Assembly (NCBI GenBank): GCA_003602575.1
Contig: QQRY01000036.1
Span: 1 to 58,050 of the forward strand
Origin: Candidatus Poseidoniales archaeon
Lineage (GTDB): Archaea; Thermoplasmatota; Poseidoniia; Poseidoniales; Poseidoniaceae
DNA: 58,050 nt
Direction of reading: 5' to 3'
Shown in pieces: positions 50,360 through 58,050 of the stretch (positions are counted from its first letter, which is position 1; each line of letters begins with the position of its first letter). The position numbers were made by a program, and so were the translations under genes. Under the pieces are notes generated by a model that was not told the origin of the DNA, did no database searches, and saw only the letters and a program-made list of their open reading frames with translations.

Positions 50360-51004
50360 ATGAGAAGAATACTGGTCATGATTATTTTGACCGTGTTTCT
50401 TGCCCCTGTAGCGAGCGCTGAGACCTACTTAATTTCAGGTAAAGCAACCTATGCTGACAACACTCCCGTACCTCTTGACTATGTTTTGATTGAATGTGAG
50501 GTAGGCAATACTCAATGCTACCAATACCGAGGGACTAAAGCAATGACAGATGCGTATGGAGCATTTACCCTGATGCTAGATGCTGACTCACAAGAAGACG
50601 GATTAGAGATACTGTTAACTCTCCGTGGTGAAAACTTTAGCCATATTATTGACCTGGAAAGTTCGCAAACCTCTAACCAAGGTTCGGTAATTCAAGATAT
50701 AAAATTATCACAATATCCTCCCCCATCTGGAGTCTTTATGGGATTTGGATGTGTAGTTGTTTTGTTCGTCCTTGTATTTGTTTCTGTTTTGCTTCGCACC
50801 GGTAGAAGGTTAACGACCAAACAGGGGCGTATGGAATTTGTCGGTTTCAAAAAAGCCCGTCAATTAAAATGCCCTGAGTGTGATGAGAAGGTATTGCAAC
50901 ATGAACTTATCAAGCACCTAATTATTGATCATGATTTTGAAGCACTGGATGCTGCAGAGATTACTGGTAAAGTTATGCGAAGGACATGGTCAGAAGAAGA
51001 ATGA
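50360..51004 (+). CDS. Exported domain plus TM plus C2H2-like zinc finger
   Basis: A 214-residue small membrane protein. The signal peptide is residues 1-21 (MRRILVMIILTVFLAPVASA). An extracytoplasmic beta domain (about 22-120) resembles a carboxypeptidase-regulatory/CNA-B-like fold (SGKATYADNTPVPLDYVLI...). A membrane helix lies at about 124-150. The cytoplasmic end carries a C2H2-like finger, CPEC...HLIIDH (about 171-191). The ATG at 50360 is chosen over TTG at 50303 for the AGGCGAGG site and because the signal peptide begins there. CTTTAAAC about 30 bases upstream of the ATG may be the TATA element. Function unknown; the architecture is a small version of the neighbouring surface/zinc-ribbon proteins. 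Confidence 0.72.
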   Translation: MRRILVMIILTVFLAPVASAETYLISGKATYADNTPVPLDYVLIECEVGNTQCYQYRGTKAMTDAYGAFTLMLDADSQEDGLEILLTLRGENFSHIIDLESSQTSNQGSVIQDIKLSQYPPPSGVFMGFGCVVVLFVLVFVSVLLRTGRRLTTKQGRMEFVGFKKARQLKCPECDEKVLQHELIKHLIIDHDFEALDAAEITGKVMRRTWSEEE

Positions 51005-51044
51005 TATCGTGGGATTCATCAACCTCCTACAATTAGGATACAAT

Positions 51045-51881
51045 ATGCGAATCAGCCATAGGACTCCTGAAGGAAAAGAAGCCTATCCTCTTGAAATCCC
51101 ACAATTTGGACTGGGAGTATTCCTAATGACAAAGGAAGGTGAATGTAAAAATTCAGTACTCAAAGCACTTGATGCGGGCTATACTCACATAGATACTGCA
51201 AGTGTGTACAATAATGAATACGAGGTAGGACAAGCAATCAAAGAGTCTGGAGTTGACCGTGATTCAGTATTTATCACAACCAAACTTAGAAGAGGCGATG
51301 CAACGGGTTATGAAGATACAATCGAACATTGTAAACGATCATTAGAATTGCTCGATATGGATTATATTGACCTATATCTCGTTCATGCGCCGCCGGTTAA
51401 CCCTGAACATAGAGCGCCGGTTTGGAAGGCTATGGAGTACTGTCTTGAACAGGGATTGGTCAAATCTATTGGAGTTTCTAACTATGGGCCGGCTCACCTT
51501 GAAGCGATGAAGCAATATGCTTCTTACATGCCATGCGTCAATCAAGTCGAATTCAATCCATGGTTACAAAGACCTCACCTAAAACAAGCTACTGAAGATG
51601 CTGGGGCTCGAGTTATGGCCTATTCACCTCTGGCTAGAGGGCACAAAGTAAACGACCCAGAATTAGCCATGATTGCCGAAAAAGTTGGTTGTACTCCAGC
51701 ACAATTGGCTATCAAATTCTGTTATGATGAAGGATGTATTACCATTCCTAAAACCAGTACCCCATCTAGGATAATTGAAAATTTAGAATCGCTTAGTTTT
51801 GATATTTCAGGTGTTTATGAACAGATTAAATCTCTGGAATGCAACTATGTTTCTGGTTGGGACCCGACCTCAGAACCTTAG
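51045..51881 (+). CDS. Aldo/keto reductase
   Basis: A 278-residue (alpha/beta)8-barrel oxidoreductase that reduces aldehydes or ketones with NAD(P)H. The catalytic tetrad is visible: Asp50 and Tyr55 in HIDTASVYNNE, Lys80 in ITTKLRRGD, and His114 in YLVHAPP. The cofactor loop ending KTSTPSRIIENL near residue 240-255 is typical. Length is normal. The ATG at 51045 is preferred; an in-frame upstream Met overlaps the preceding gene. The substrate is not predictable. Confidence 0.92.
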   Translation: MRISHRTPEGKEAYPLEIPQFGLGVFLMTKEGECKNSVLKALDAGYTHIDTASVYNNEYEVGQAIKESGVDRDSVFITTKLRRGDATGYEDTIEHCKRSLELLDMDYIDLYLVHAPPVNPEHRAPVWKAMEYCLEQGLVKSIGVSNYGPAHLEAMKQYASYMPCVNQVEFNPWLQRPHLKQATEDAGARVMAYSPLARGHKVNDPELAMIAEKVGCTPAQLAIKFCYDEGCITIPKTSTPSRIIENLESLSFDISGVYEQIKSLECNYVSGWDPTSEP

Positions 51882-51924
51882 TAATTGGTCTGTTTAGCAA
51901 ACAAGATACTAAAACAAAATCCAA

Positions 51925-52386
51925 ATGTCTAACTTCATGGACGCTTATGATTTATCTTTCTTTTTTTCCACGATGTGGGTTGGGCCATTTTGGTTTGCAA
52001 TGCTGATTTATCCTGAACACAAGTTAACTCACAAGGTATTACAAGGACCTTGGTTCTTCTTAGGGCCCCTAGTCGTTTGGTGGCTTGTTACGATTGCTGA
52101 CCCGCAAGGACTAATCGATCTGGCTAAAGATTCGACAGACCCAAATGGAATCCTTGAGGGGCTCGCCGGAATAATGGGCACTAAAGCGGGTGCTTCTGCA
52201 GCATGGGCACATATGGTTGCTGGAGATATCTTTGTCACAAGATGGATGTGGAAGAGATGTTTAGAAAATAATACCAAGCCATGGATAATGAAAACTACGA
52301 TTTTCTTTGGAGTGATGATGATGCCTGTTGGTTTAGCATTACATGCCATTTTGGTCAGAGATGAAAAACAAGTCTTGGATGAATAA
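51925..52386 (+). CDS. ABA4-like (DUF4281) membrane protein
   Basis: A 153-residue protein with four hydrophobic helices. It matches the ABA4-like family: WxGPFWFAMLIYP at the start, and AWAHMVAGDIFVTRWMW near residues 92-108, the family's W-A-H-x-x-x-x-D-x-F-V-x-R-W signature. Plant ABA4 is required for neoxanthin synthesis; microbial relatives are mostly uncharacterised. Carotenoids serve as antenna or retinal precursors in marine archaea with rhodopsins, so a carotenoid-related role is possible but not shown here. The upstream gap is short, so it may be co-transcribed with the aldo/keto reductase. Confidence 0.72.
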   Translation: MSNFMDAYDLSFFFSTMWVGPFWFAMLIYPEHKLTHKVLQGPWFFLGPLVVWWLVTIADPQGLIDLAKDSTDPNGILEGLAGIMGTKAGASAAWAHMVAGDIFVTRWMWKRCLENNTKPWIMKTTIFFGVMMMPVGLALHAILVRDEKQVLDE

Positions 52387-52446
52387 TTTGCCCAGCGTAT
52401 ATTTCGTCGGGAAAAGTAACAAAGGTAATGTCTGTTAGGCATTGGC

Positions 52447-53070
52447 GTGTCAAACAACTTCTGGGAAGAAAAACTAGAGTCAAAGTCTGAAGAAGACTTT
52501 GAAAAGGAGCTTGATGAAATCGGCAATGAAGTTCAAAAAATACAAAATGAGACTGAAAATACTGTTGAACTAAATGAAGCAAGTTTTGGTGGGATTGTTA
52601 CACTTTGGTTTTTTACAATCGTGTGGTGTTCTGCATCTCTCTTTGCCACTGTAATTATTGGTTCAGACATGATTGCGGACATAGGGACCAGAAATTGGGA
52701 GCCAGCAGATGGTATTGTCGAAAATAGCTATGTATCAACTTCAACAGGTGGTGAAGGAGGAACAACATATTGTTTACATGTCGACTATCGATACACAGTT
52801 GACGGAAGAACTTACAGTGGAGATAGAATAAGTTATAGTGCAGATAATTCATGTAATTCTTGGTCTGCAAATTCAGATGAAGATTATCCAGAAGGCAAGG
52901 AAATTACAGTCTATTACGACCCGAGCAATCCAAGTGAATCCGTTATTTTATCTGGTTTATCAGGAGTCGACTTTTTCATTTGCTGCTTCTTCATATTTCC
53001 ATTAGTTGGATTACTCCTTCTATTTGCTAGTTTGAAAAGTACTGTTGGATTATTTACTAAAAGACGTTAA
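52447..53070 (+). CDS. DUF3592-like two-span membrane protein
   Basis: A 207-residue protein with an acidic, coiled-coil-like N-terminus (about 1-40). A membrane helix (about 50-75), an extracytoplasmic beta domain (about 85-165) and a second helix (about 175-198) follow. The domain has the DUF3592 look: ADGIVENSYV..., Y-x-V-DGRTYSGDRIS, and PEGKEITVYYDPSNPSESVIL. Two Cys in it may pair. Function of the family is unknown. The start is GTG at 52447; no strong ribosome-binding site is visible. Confidence 0.75.
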   Translation: MSNNFWEEKLESKSEEDFEKELDEIGNEVQKIQNETENTVELNEASFGGIVTLWFFTIVWCSASLFATVIIGSDMIADIGTRNWEPADGIVENSYVSTSTGGEGGTTYCLHVDYRYTVDGRTYSGDRISYSADNSCNSWSANSDEDYPEGKEITVYYDPSNPSESVILSGLSGVDFFICCFFIFPLVGLLLLFASLKSTVGLFTKRR

Positions 53071-53170
53071 TCCTTTACTAAATATAATTCAATATAATCG
53101 GAATAGAGAGAATTCTATTATTCTCAATGCAGGCTAAATACTTATTTTATGGAAAAAGTTAGTGAACATC

Positions 53171-53704
53171 ATGGAAGAATTAAACAATTTGACTATTGTT
53201 CAATTAAAACATAAATTGAAGAAACACAACGCTAAGGTTTCAGGCAATAAATCTGAATTGATTTCACGCCTCCAAAAATTAAATGAGGAGCAATTCATTT
53301 CTATTGAAGATGAATCTGTTGAAGAAGGTTCATTCATTGTAAGTCAAAATAATTCTAAAAGTGAAGAGGCAAGTGATTTTAATCAAGGTTTAAATGAGAA
53401 AATAACCATAAATTGCTCGGAGTGTAATAGATTGATCAAATTTCCAAATGACCATTCTGGAAAAATTAATTGTCCATACTGTAAAAATAAAATTATAATC
53501 GGACAATCTAAATCGACTTCCAACATAGAATTACTGTTAATAGCGTCGATTCTTATACTCGCGGTGGCCCTTTTTATTAGATCGACAAACCTAATTAAAT
53601 ATTTCATTTTCGAAGATGTTTCAAATTATGGATTAATCTGTTCTGGAACATTATTTCTTTCTTCAATAATTGGTATGTTTATTGAGCCTAAAAATAAGGA
53701 TTAA
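53171..53704 (+). CDS. SAP domain plus zinc ribbon plus two membrane helices
   Basis: A 177-residue protein. Residues 1-37 form a SAP motif (LTIVQLKHKLKKHNAKVSGNKSELISRL), a helix-turn-helix DNA-binding module common in eukaryotic chromatin proteins. A zinc ribbon with C-x-x-C pairs (CSEC...CPYC) lies at about 82-104. Two hydrophobic helices lie at about 120-137 and 153-171. The SAP and ribbon would both be cytoplasmic. A membrane-tethered nucleic-acid-binding role is suggested but not shown. The ATG at 53171 is preferred over GTG at 53162. Confidence 0.8.
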   Translation: MEELNNLTIVQLKHKLKKHNAKVSGNKSELISRLQKLNEEQFISIEDESVEEGSFIVSQNNSKSEEASDFNQGLNEKITINCSECNRLIKFPNDHSGKINCPYCKNKIIIGQSKSTSNIELLLIASILILAVALFIRSTNLIKYFIFEDVSNYGLICSGTLFLSSIIGMFIEPKNKD

Positions 53705-53710
53705 ATTAAA

Positions 53711-53720
53711 TATTTTTTGT
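53711..53720 (+). terminator. Oligo-T terminator candidate
   Basis: TATTTTTTG lies just after the stop of the SAP-domain gene, on the coding strand. Archaeal RNA polymerase terminates at such T-runs. No hairpin precedes it. Confidence 0.3.
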
Positions 53721-53800
53721 TTCAAGATTACTTAGGATGAATATATTGGATTAAAACCAGTTAGCATCAATATCATGAGTGAGTAGTGTTTCAGCGTAGC

Positions 53801-55681
53801 ATGGACGAGCCAATTCTAGAGGCTGAACTCATCAAAGATGAGGGTGCAAAAGGTTACTCCATGCGTTCATCTAATGCAGCCTTAGGGGCTACAATTGCAA
53901 TAGTTCTTGTTTTTTTGTTGATGAGTAGAATCATAGGCGCACCGCTAGAAGAACAGGCAGTTCAAGAACAAATAGAAGAAAGTTATACTGCAATTAATAT
54001 GCGTTATCTTGAGAATTATAGTACAACTGAGCAAAACTCCTACGTTCTGGAAAACGGTAATATGACCGGTCCAGATGGGGCGTCATTATGGATTGGGACT
54101 CATCATTTTGTAGAGTTTGAACTACCCGTTGAAGAAGGCGGCGCTGCACCAAATGGAAAAGTAAGTCTCGCCGTATGGGTTCCAATTCTCGAAGGTAATA
54201 TGACGGTGCCAGTAATTGCAGAATTCGGACCATATTTTGATGAAGCATCGGTAGAAACCGGCGCAATTGAGGAACCAGGAACTTGGCTAGGAACCATGAT
54301 GATTGAACAAATAATTCCTCATGGTTTTGCATTCGCTCAAGTTTCAGTTATGGGAACTGGCCGTTCGAATCATTGTATGGACCTGATGGGTACAGCTGAG
54401 CAGTTGGGCGTTGATGCAGCAGTAACTTGGTTAGGTACACAAAATTGGAGCAATGGTAATGTTGGTATGATTGGTAAATCCTATGATGGTTCTACTCCTT
54501 GGCAAGCAGCAATGTTTGGTAATGAGCACCTAACGACAATCGTTCCAATTTCAGGTTTGATTGGCGTCATGGAATTGATGTGGCGTAACGGTAGTAGTGA
54601 AGCAAGAGCCCCGATTATGCACAATGGAGTTTATGGTTCGTATGGAATTGATGGCGATTTAGAAGATTCTGGGAACATGTGCCCTGATTATATTGCAGGT
54701 CCAGCAACTGGCGGTGCTGCTTGGGCTTGGGGCGGTGAAGCCGCTGGAAATTATTGGGGCGAACGGTATTTCCTTGAACGAGTGTTAGATAATTACAATG
54801 GTAGCGTCTATCTAATCCAAGGCATGCATGATTGGAATGTCGACCCACATATGGCAATTCCAACGATTAACAGATTGTATGATGCTGATATTGAAGCCAA
54901 AGGATTGTTTGGTCAATGGGACCACGATTATCCAGACCGTCCTGACATTATGTTCGAGAGAAGTGGGGTAGGACGAGGTATCGAAGCATTCCCTGAAATG
55001 GTGCGTATGGATTGGATGCAAGACTTGCTTGAATGGTTCACTTACTATCTCAAAGATGAAGGTCCACAACCATGGCTGGGTGTTGAAATTCAGTCTAATC
55101 AAGGCGATTGGCGTTTTGAAGACCGCTATCCTATGTCAAATACAACTCAAATAAGTTGGGAATTGGGAAGTTCTGAATTTGCCTCAACCGGTGGAGGAAA
55201 TACAATTTTCCCCGATGCTAACTCTGGACCAGTTTACGAAACTGCGCCGCTGGAAGAAGATCTATACTTTGGCGGATTACCACGCTTACATGTCAATGTC
55301 AATACAGCAACTGTCGGAGGGCAAATCTATGCCCTACTGGAAGACTGTAACAGTGGTAATTGTATCCATATTGGCCATGCGATAATGGATCTAAGATATC
55401 ATGCTGGAGGTGATGATGAACAGGTTTGGAATCCTTTGACCGATGAAATCACTGCATTGATGGAATTTTTCCCAATGGACGTAGAAGTTGAAGCAGGACA
55501 TACAATTCGCCTTACACTTCGCAGTACTGGTGAAGATTATCTTCCATCAGCCGCTTCTAGCATTACTACTGTGATTGATTCTGGCTCTACTTTACAACTA
55601 GATATGTTTGACCCGGAGACTAGAGAATATTATCAAACCGTTCAATGTACTTCGCAAATTTGTCTTCAAAATTCTGACTGA
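53801..55681 (+). CDS. Membrane-anchored CocE/NonD (S15) family alpha/beta hydrolase
   Basis: A 626-residue hydrolase of the CocE/X-Pro dipeptidyl-peptidase family. A signal-anchor helix (about 25-45) precedes the catalytic domain. The nucleophile elbow is GMIGKSYDGS with Ser227; Asp344 in MHDWNVD and His375 in QWDHDYP are likely triad partners. The C-terminal jelly-roll domain (about 415-620) is typical of the family. Members cleave peptides, esters or amides. It probably works at the outer face of the membrane on dissolved organic matter. Start: ATG at 53801 is chosen; an in-frame GTG lies at 53786. Confidence 0.87.
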   Translation: MDEPILEAELIKDEGAKGYSMRSSNAALGATIAIVLVFLLMSRIIGAPLEEQAVQEQIEESYTAINMRYLENYSTTEQNSYVLENGNMTGPDGASLWIGTHHFVEFELPVEEGGAAPNGKVSLAVWVPILEGNMTVPVIAEFGPYFDEASVETGAIEEPGTWLGTMMIEQIIPHGFAFAQVSVMGTGRSNHCMDLMGTAEQLGVDAAVTWLGTQNWSNGNVGMIGKSYDGSTPWQAAMFGNEHLTTIVPISGLIGVMELMWRNGSSEARAPIMHNGVYGSYGIDGDLEDSGNMCPDYIAGPATGGAAWAWGGEAAGNYWGERYFLERVLDNYNGSVYLIQGMHDWNVDPHMAIPTINRLYDADIEAKGLFGQWDHDYPDRPDIMFERSGVGRGIEAFPEMVRMDWMQDLLEWFTYYLKDEGPQPWLGVEIQSNQGDWRFEDRYPMSNTTQISWELGSSEFASTGGGNTIFPDANSGPVYETAPLEEDLYFGGLPRLHVNVNTATVGGQIYALLEDCNSGNCIHIGHAIMDLRYHAGGDDEQVWNPLTDEITALMEFFPMDVEVEAGHTIRLTLRSTGEDYLPSAASSITTVIDSGSTLQLDMFDPETREYYQTVQCTSQICLQNSD

Positions 55682-55748
55682 TTTCTCAATTGGTGAGATT
55701 GAAGATGTCATCCCAACCAACCAAATAAGAGTCCTAACTGGAAGTAAT

Positions 55749-56573
55749 ATGCATCGCCGCATAATAGTACCTAGTCGGGTCAATATTATTGGCGAACATA
55801 CCGACTATGCCGGTGGCTTAGCGCTACCATTTGCTACTGAAAAGTTCCTAAAATTAACCATTAAAAGTCAAGAATATGGCTATCAAGGTGACGAAACTGT
55901 GGTAAAATTATGGCAAGCAGTAAGTGATTTACCTGTCCAATTAAAAGTAGAAAGTGATATCCCAATTGGTAAAGGAATGTCATCATCAGCAGCACTATGC
56001 TTGGCGATTGTAATGGGTGCAAAGCCAAATCTAAGTAAGTCAGAGACTTGTAAAGAAGCCCAAAGAATTGAACACTTAGTTTTACAAACTGAATGTGGAC
56101 TTTTAGACCAAATGGCTATGATGTTTGCACAAAAAAACTATGCCTCAATGATCGATTTCAGTAATTTAAAAATTAAACATGTTAAAATTCCGAATGAATG
56201 GATATTCAAATTGGTTGATTCAAAAGTTCACAGAAAACTTTCTGATACCAATTACAACCAAATCAGCGATTATAGTAAAAAACATGTCACAGAAGAGAAC
56301 TCAAGAGTTAGAAGAGCGCTTTCCAGTTCCAAACATCAGTTAGGTCGATTGCTAAATGATTCACATCAGTCTTTACAAAAATTAGGAGTAAGTAATGTTG
56401 AAGTAGATAATTTAGTTGAACGATTACAACATACTGAAGGTGTACTTGGTGCAAGAATGATGGGTGGAGGTTTTGGTGGCATGATATTGACTTTGGTAGA
56501 AAATGAAAATATATTACCTGGTCACGAAGTTGTAAACAGTTCAGGTCCGCCTTTGTTTGAGGAATTGAGCTAG
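55749..56573 (+). CDS. Galactokinase-like GHMP kinase (short)
   Basis: A 274-residue GHMP family kinase. Motif 1 is RVNIIGEHTDYAGGLALP (about 9-26), the galactokinase signature. Motif 2 is PIGKGMSSSAAL and motif 3 is MMGGGFGG near the C-terminus. It is shorter than standard galactokinase (350-390), so regions between motifs are reduced and the sugar specificity is uncertain. It phosphorylates a sugar or related alcohol with ATP. The ATG at 55749 is preferred because upstream in-frame codons run into the CocE gene. Its 3' end overlaps the convergent nucleotidyltransferase gene by 33 bases. Confidence 0.82.
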   Translation: MHRRIIVPSRVNIIGEHTDYAGGLALPFATEKFLKLTIKSQEYGYQGDETVVKLWQAVSDLPVQLKVESDIPIGKGMSSSAALCLAIVMGAKPNLSKSETCKEAQRIEHLVLQTECGLLDQMAMMFAQKNYASMIDFSNLKIKHVKIPNEWIFKLVDSKVHRKLSDTNYNQISDYSKKHVTEENSRVRRALSSSKHQLGRLLNDSHQSLQKLGVSNVEVDNLVERLQHTEGVLGARMMGGGFGGMILTLVENENILPGHEVVNSSGPPLFEELS

Positions 56574-57215
56574 ATTTTCTAATCGCTCTGGAGTCCCCAT
56601 ATCCCAGAACTTTGTATCATCAATATGGGCTCTAATTTTACCTGCCATAGCAGGATAGACCGTCTTCTCCCAACTCCATTTGCCAGCCTTACCATGTTGC
56701 ATGACCAATTCTTTACTGATTATGCTAGTTCCTGCCTCATATCCATTATTATTGGATTGCAATGTATCTTTGTTATAATGAATCACAAAGCCATTTTCAT
56801 ACCTTAGATTATTTTCAATATGAGATTTAGTTACAGTCATTGTCATTAGATTATTACCGCTTTGATGAGTTTCCAATAACTTTTGATAATCGATTGGATG
56901 TAAATCATCACCCCATAACATGATGAAATTATCTTCTAAATAATCTACTGCATTCCATAATGCTCCACCAGTCCCCAGTGGTTCAGGCTCTCTAAGAAAG
57001 GTTAAGGAAATTGAATGATGTGAAAAATTATCAAATTGTTCGCCAAGATGCCCGGTCAAAATTAAGGCTCTATCGCAACCTTGTTCATCGATCCAATCTA
57101 GGATGTGACTAAGTATTGGCTTATTGTCAACTTGAATTAATGATTTTGGAATTTGCTTTGTTAAATCTCCCAATCTAGTACCCAGCCCTCCTGCCAAAAT
57201 TACAATCTGGGGCAT
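56541..57215 (-). CDS. Sugar-phosphate nucleotidyltransferase
   Basis: A 224-residue Rossmann-like NTP transferase that activates a sugar-1-phosphate with an NTP. The N-terminus reads IVILAGGLGTRLGDLTKQIPKSLIQV with the G-x-G-T-R-L loop and catalytic Lys. MLWGDDLHP provides the metal-binding Asp. WDMGTPERL lies near the end. Length matches the single-domain mannose-1-P guanylyl/heptose-1-P/glucose-1-P type. The ATG at 57215 has GGCGAT just upstream. It overlaps and faces the GHMP kinase gene, which suggests a shared pathway from sugar to nucleotide sugar. Confidence 0.85.
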   Translation of the reverse strand: MPQIVILAGGLGTRLGDLTKQIPKSLIQVDNKPILSHILDWIDEQGCDRALILTGHLGEQFDNFSHHSISLTFLREPEPLGTGGALWNAVDYLEDNFIMLWGDDLHPIDYQKLLETHQSGNNLMTMTVTKSHIENNLRYENGFVIHYNKDTLQSNNNGYEAGTSIISKELVMQHGKAGKWSWEKTVYPAMAGKIRAHIDDTKFWDMGTPERLENLAQFLKQRRT

Positions 57216-57300
57216 ATCGCCAACAGACTTGTCATTAGAGGGCATGAACTTCAATGTTCAAGTCGATTAATGAATAAACCGATGAATCGTTTAGATACCC

Positions 57301-57335
57301 TCACGAAGCGTGATGTGTAATTTTTTCAAAAAAAT
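57301..57335. terminator. Hairpin and bidirectional T-run
   Basis: TCACG-AAG-CGTGA at 57301-57313 is a five-pair hairpin. It is followed by TTTTTT (57321-57326) and, on the other strand, a T7 run. The position suits termination of the minus-strand methyltransferase transcript, whose stop is just upstream in its own direction. Confidence 0.35.
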
Positions 57336-57340
57336 CTAGC

Positions 57341-57976
57341 CTAAGTCTTAGTTATCTTGAATACTGTTGAAGTAACCTTAGAAAGTCCTCTGTCTTTCTC
57401 ATCATCGATGTCAATTTTCTCTAAACATTCAACTTCAAAACCATCAGAAAAGAAACGTAAAACATCTTCATCATGCAATGCAAAAGGTGGCCCTTCCATC
57501 TGTTCTTGGGGATAAGCGAACGTAATTAGTAAGCCTACAGCCCCAGCCTTTGTTTGGTTGTAAATTTGCTTAACATATTGTTCTCTAACAGAATTGGGTA
57601 AAGCAACCATCGCAGCTCTATCATACCAAGCATCTGCTTGAACGACTCCCGCCTCGAGGTCAAATATATCACCATGAAAAATAGTAAACGGGGGACTTGA
57701 GTGCTTGATATGCTTGCCAGTTTCATCGGCAATAGTCTCTAATTTATTTTCCTCAAAAAAAGTTTGAACTGCTTGCTCAACCATCTCAAGTCCGACTACA
57801 TCGTAACCTTGCTCGGCTAGCCATAACATGTCGAGGGATTTACCACATAATGGGACTAATACTTCTCCGTCTTTAGCGGGATTAATTGCGGGCCAGTACT
57901 TCTCCAATAAATCATTGAACTCATCTCTATGCCAACCAGTCTGTTCCTTATCCCAACGGTTGTGCCAATACTCCAT
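57341..57976 (-). CDS. tpm: Thiopurine S-methyltransferase (TPMT) family
   Basis: A 211-residue SAM-dependent methyltransferase. The start MEYWHNRWDKEQTGWH and the SAM-binding LVPLCGKSLDMLWLAEQGYDVVGLEMVEQA are strongly TPMT-like. DAWYDRAAMVALP and a final beta strand pair complete the fold. Length is typical (about 200-220). Bacterial relatives methylate thiols, selenium or tellurium compounds; the natural archaeal substrate is unknown. A T-run after the gene may end its transcript. Confidence 0.92.
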   Translation of the reverse strand: MEYWHNRWDKEQTGWHRDEFNDLLEKYWPAINPAKDGEVLVPLCGKSLDMLWLAEQGYDVVGLEMVEQAVQTFFEENKLETIADETGKHIKHSSPPFTIFHGDIFDLEAGVVQADAWYDRAAMVALPNSVREQYVKQIYNQTKAGAVGLLITFAYPQEQMEGPPFALHDEDVLRFFSDGFEVECLEKIDIDDEKDRGLSKVTSTVFKITKT

Positions 57977-58050
57977 GATAAAACCAAAAATCCCTTTTAT
58001 TCAAGTTTTTCTTTAGCGATAGTTACCACTTGCAGACTTGGAGAGAAGTC

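Noticed and set aside
52029-52526. 165-codon minus-strand frame over the ABA4-like gene
   Set aside because: The plus-strand frame has a clear family signature; this one is low-complexity Ser-rich at its start.

Overview
This window comes from an archaeon. The best fit is a marine Thermoplasmatota lineage of the Poseidoniales (Marine Group II) type, but that placement is inferred from gene content and I could not test it by search. The archaeal markers are an archaeal-type S2 protein, an aIF1A/Rio1/KH-protein cluster, an 11-subunit-type complex I operon with a split nuoJ, start sites preceded by GAGGTGAT (complementary to the archaeal 16S 3' end), and many very large secreted proteins with CARDB/Ig/PKD-like repeats. 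The sequence leans AT-rich. Gene density is very high and no gap exceeds 300 bases. I found no rRNA, tRNA, CRISPR array, insertion sequence or integrase.

Layout. Positions 95-5739 (minus) hold a tightly coupled five-gene set: a KAS III/OleA-like thiolase with an intact Cys-His-Asn triad, a short partner that lacks the nucleophile, a His-rich polytopic membrane protein, an extended SDR, and a PaaK/CapK-like adenylate-forming enzyme. This looks like an Ole-like acyl-condensation pathway. Positions 5853-9145 hold a TauE/SafE permease and a polytopic protein with a C-type-lectin-like domain. Positions 9185-11704 hold rpsB, a Cas4-like nuclease with four inserted membrane helices, and a lipoprotein. 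Positions 11844-16603 hold two surface proteins. Positions 16629-19062 hold a translation/ribosome-maturation group: a KH protein, Rio1, and aIF1A with a long acidic tail.

Positions 19128-31007 (minus) hold one operon, nuoABCDHIJ1J2KLMN, encoding a complex I without the NADH-input module (no nuoEFG). Its NuoI and NuoL subunits carry unusual insertions. Positions 31126-47253 (minus) are a block of five exported or membrane-anchored proteins, including a subtilisin, up to about 1560 residues long. Positions 47300-50263 (minus) hold RNase Z, a PRC-barrel protein and a photolyase. Positions 50360-56573 (plus) hold small membrane proteins, an aldo/keto reductase, an ABA4-like protein, a DUF3592-like protein, a SAP-domain membrane protein, a CocE/S15-type hydrolase and a galactokinase-like GHMP kinase. 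Positions 56541-57976 (minus) hold a sugar-phosphate nucleotidyltransferase and a TPMT-type methyltransferase.

Two themes stand out. One is the Ole-like cluster with its paired active and inactive ketosynthases and His-rich membrane protein. The other is a recurring design in which an extracytoplasmic domain is followed by one or two membrane spans and a predicted cytoplasmic zinc ribbon, including one fused to a secreted protease. Both are strong candidates for undescribed archaeal systems, but their functions here are inferred.
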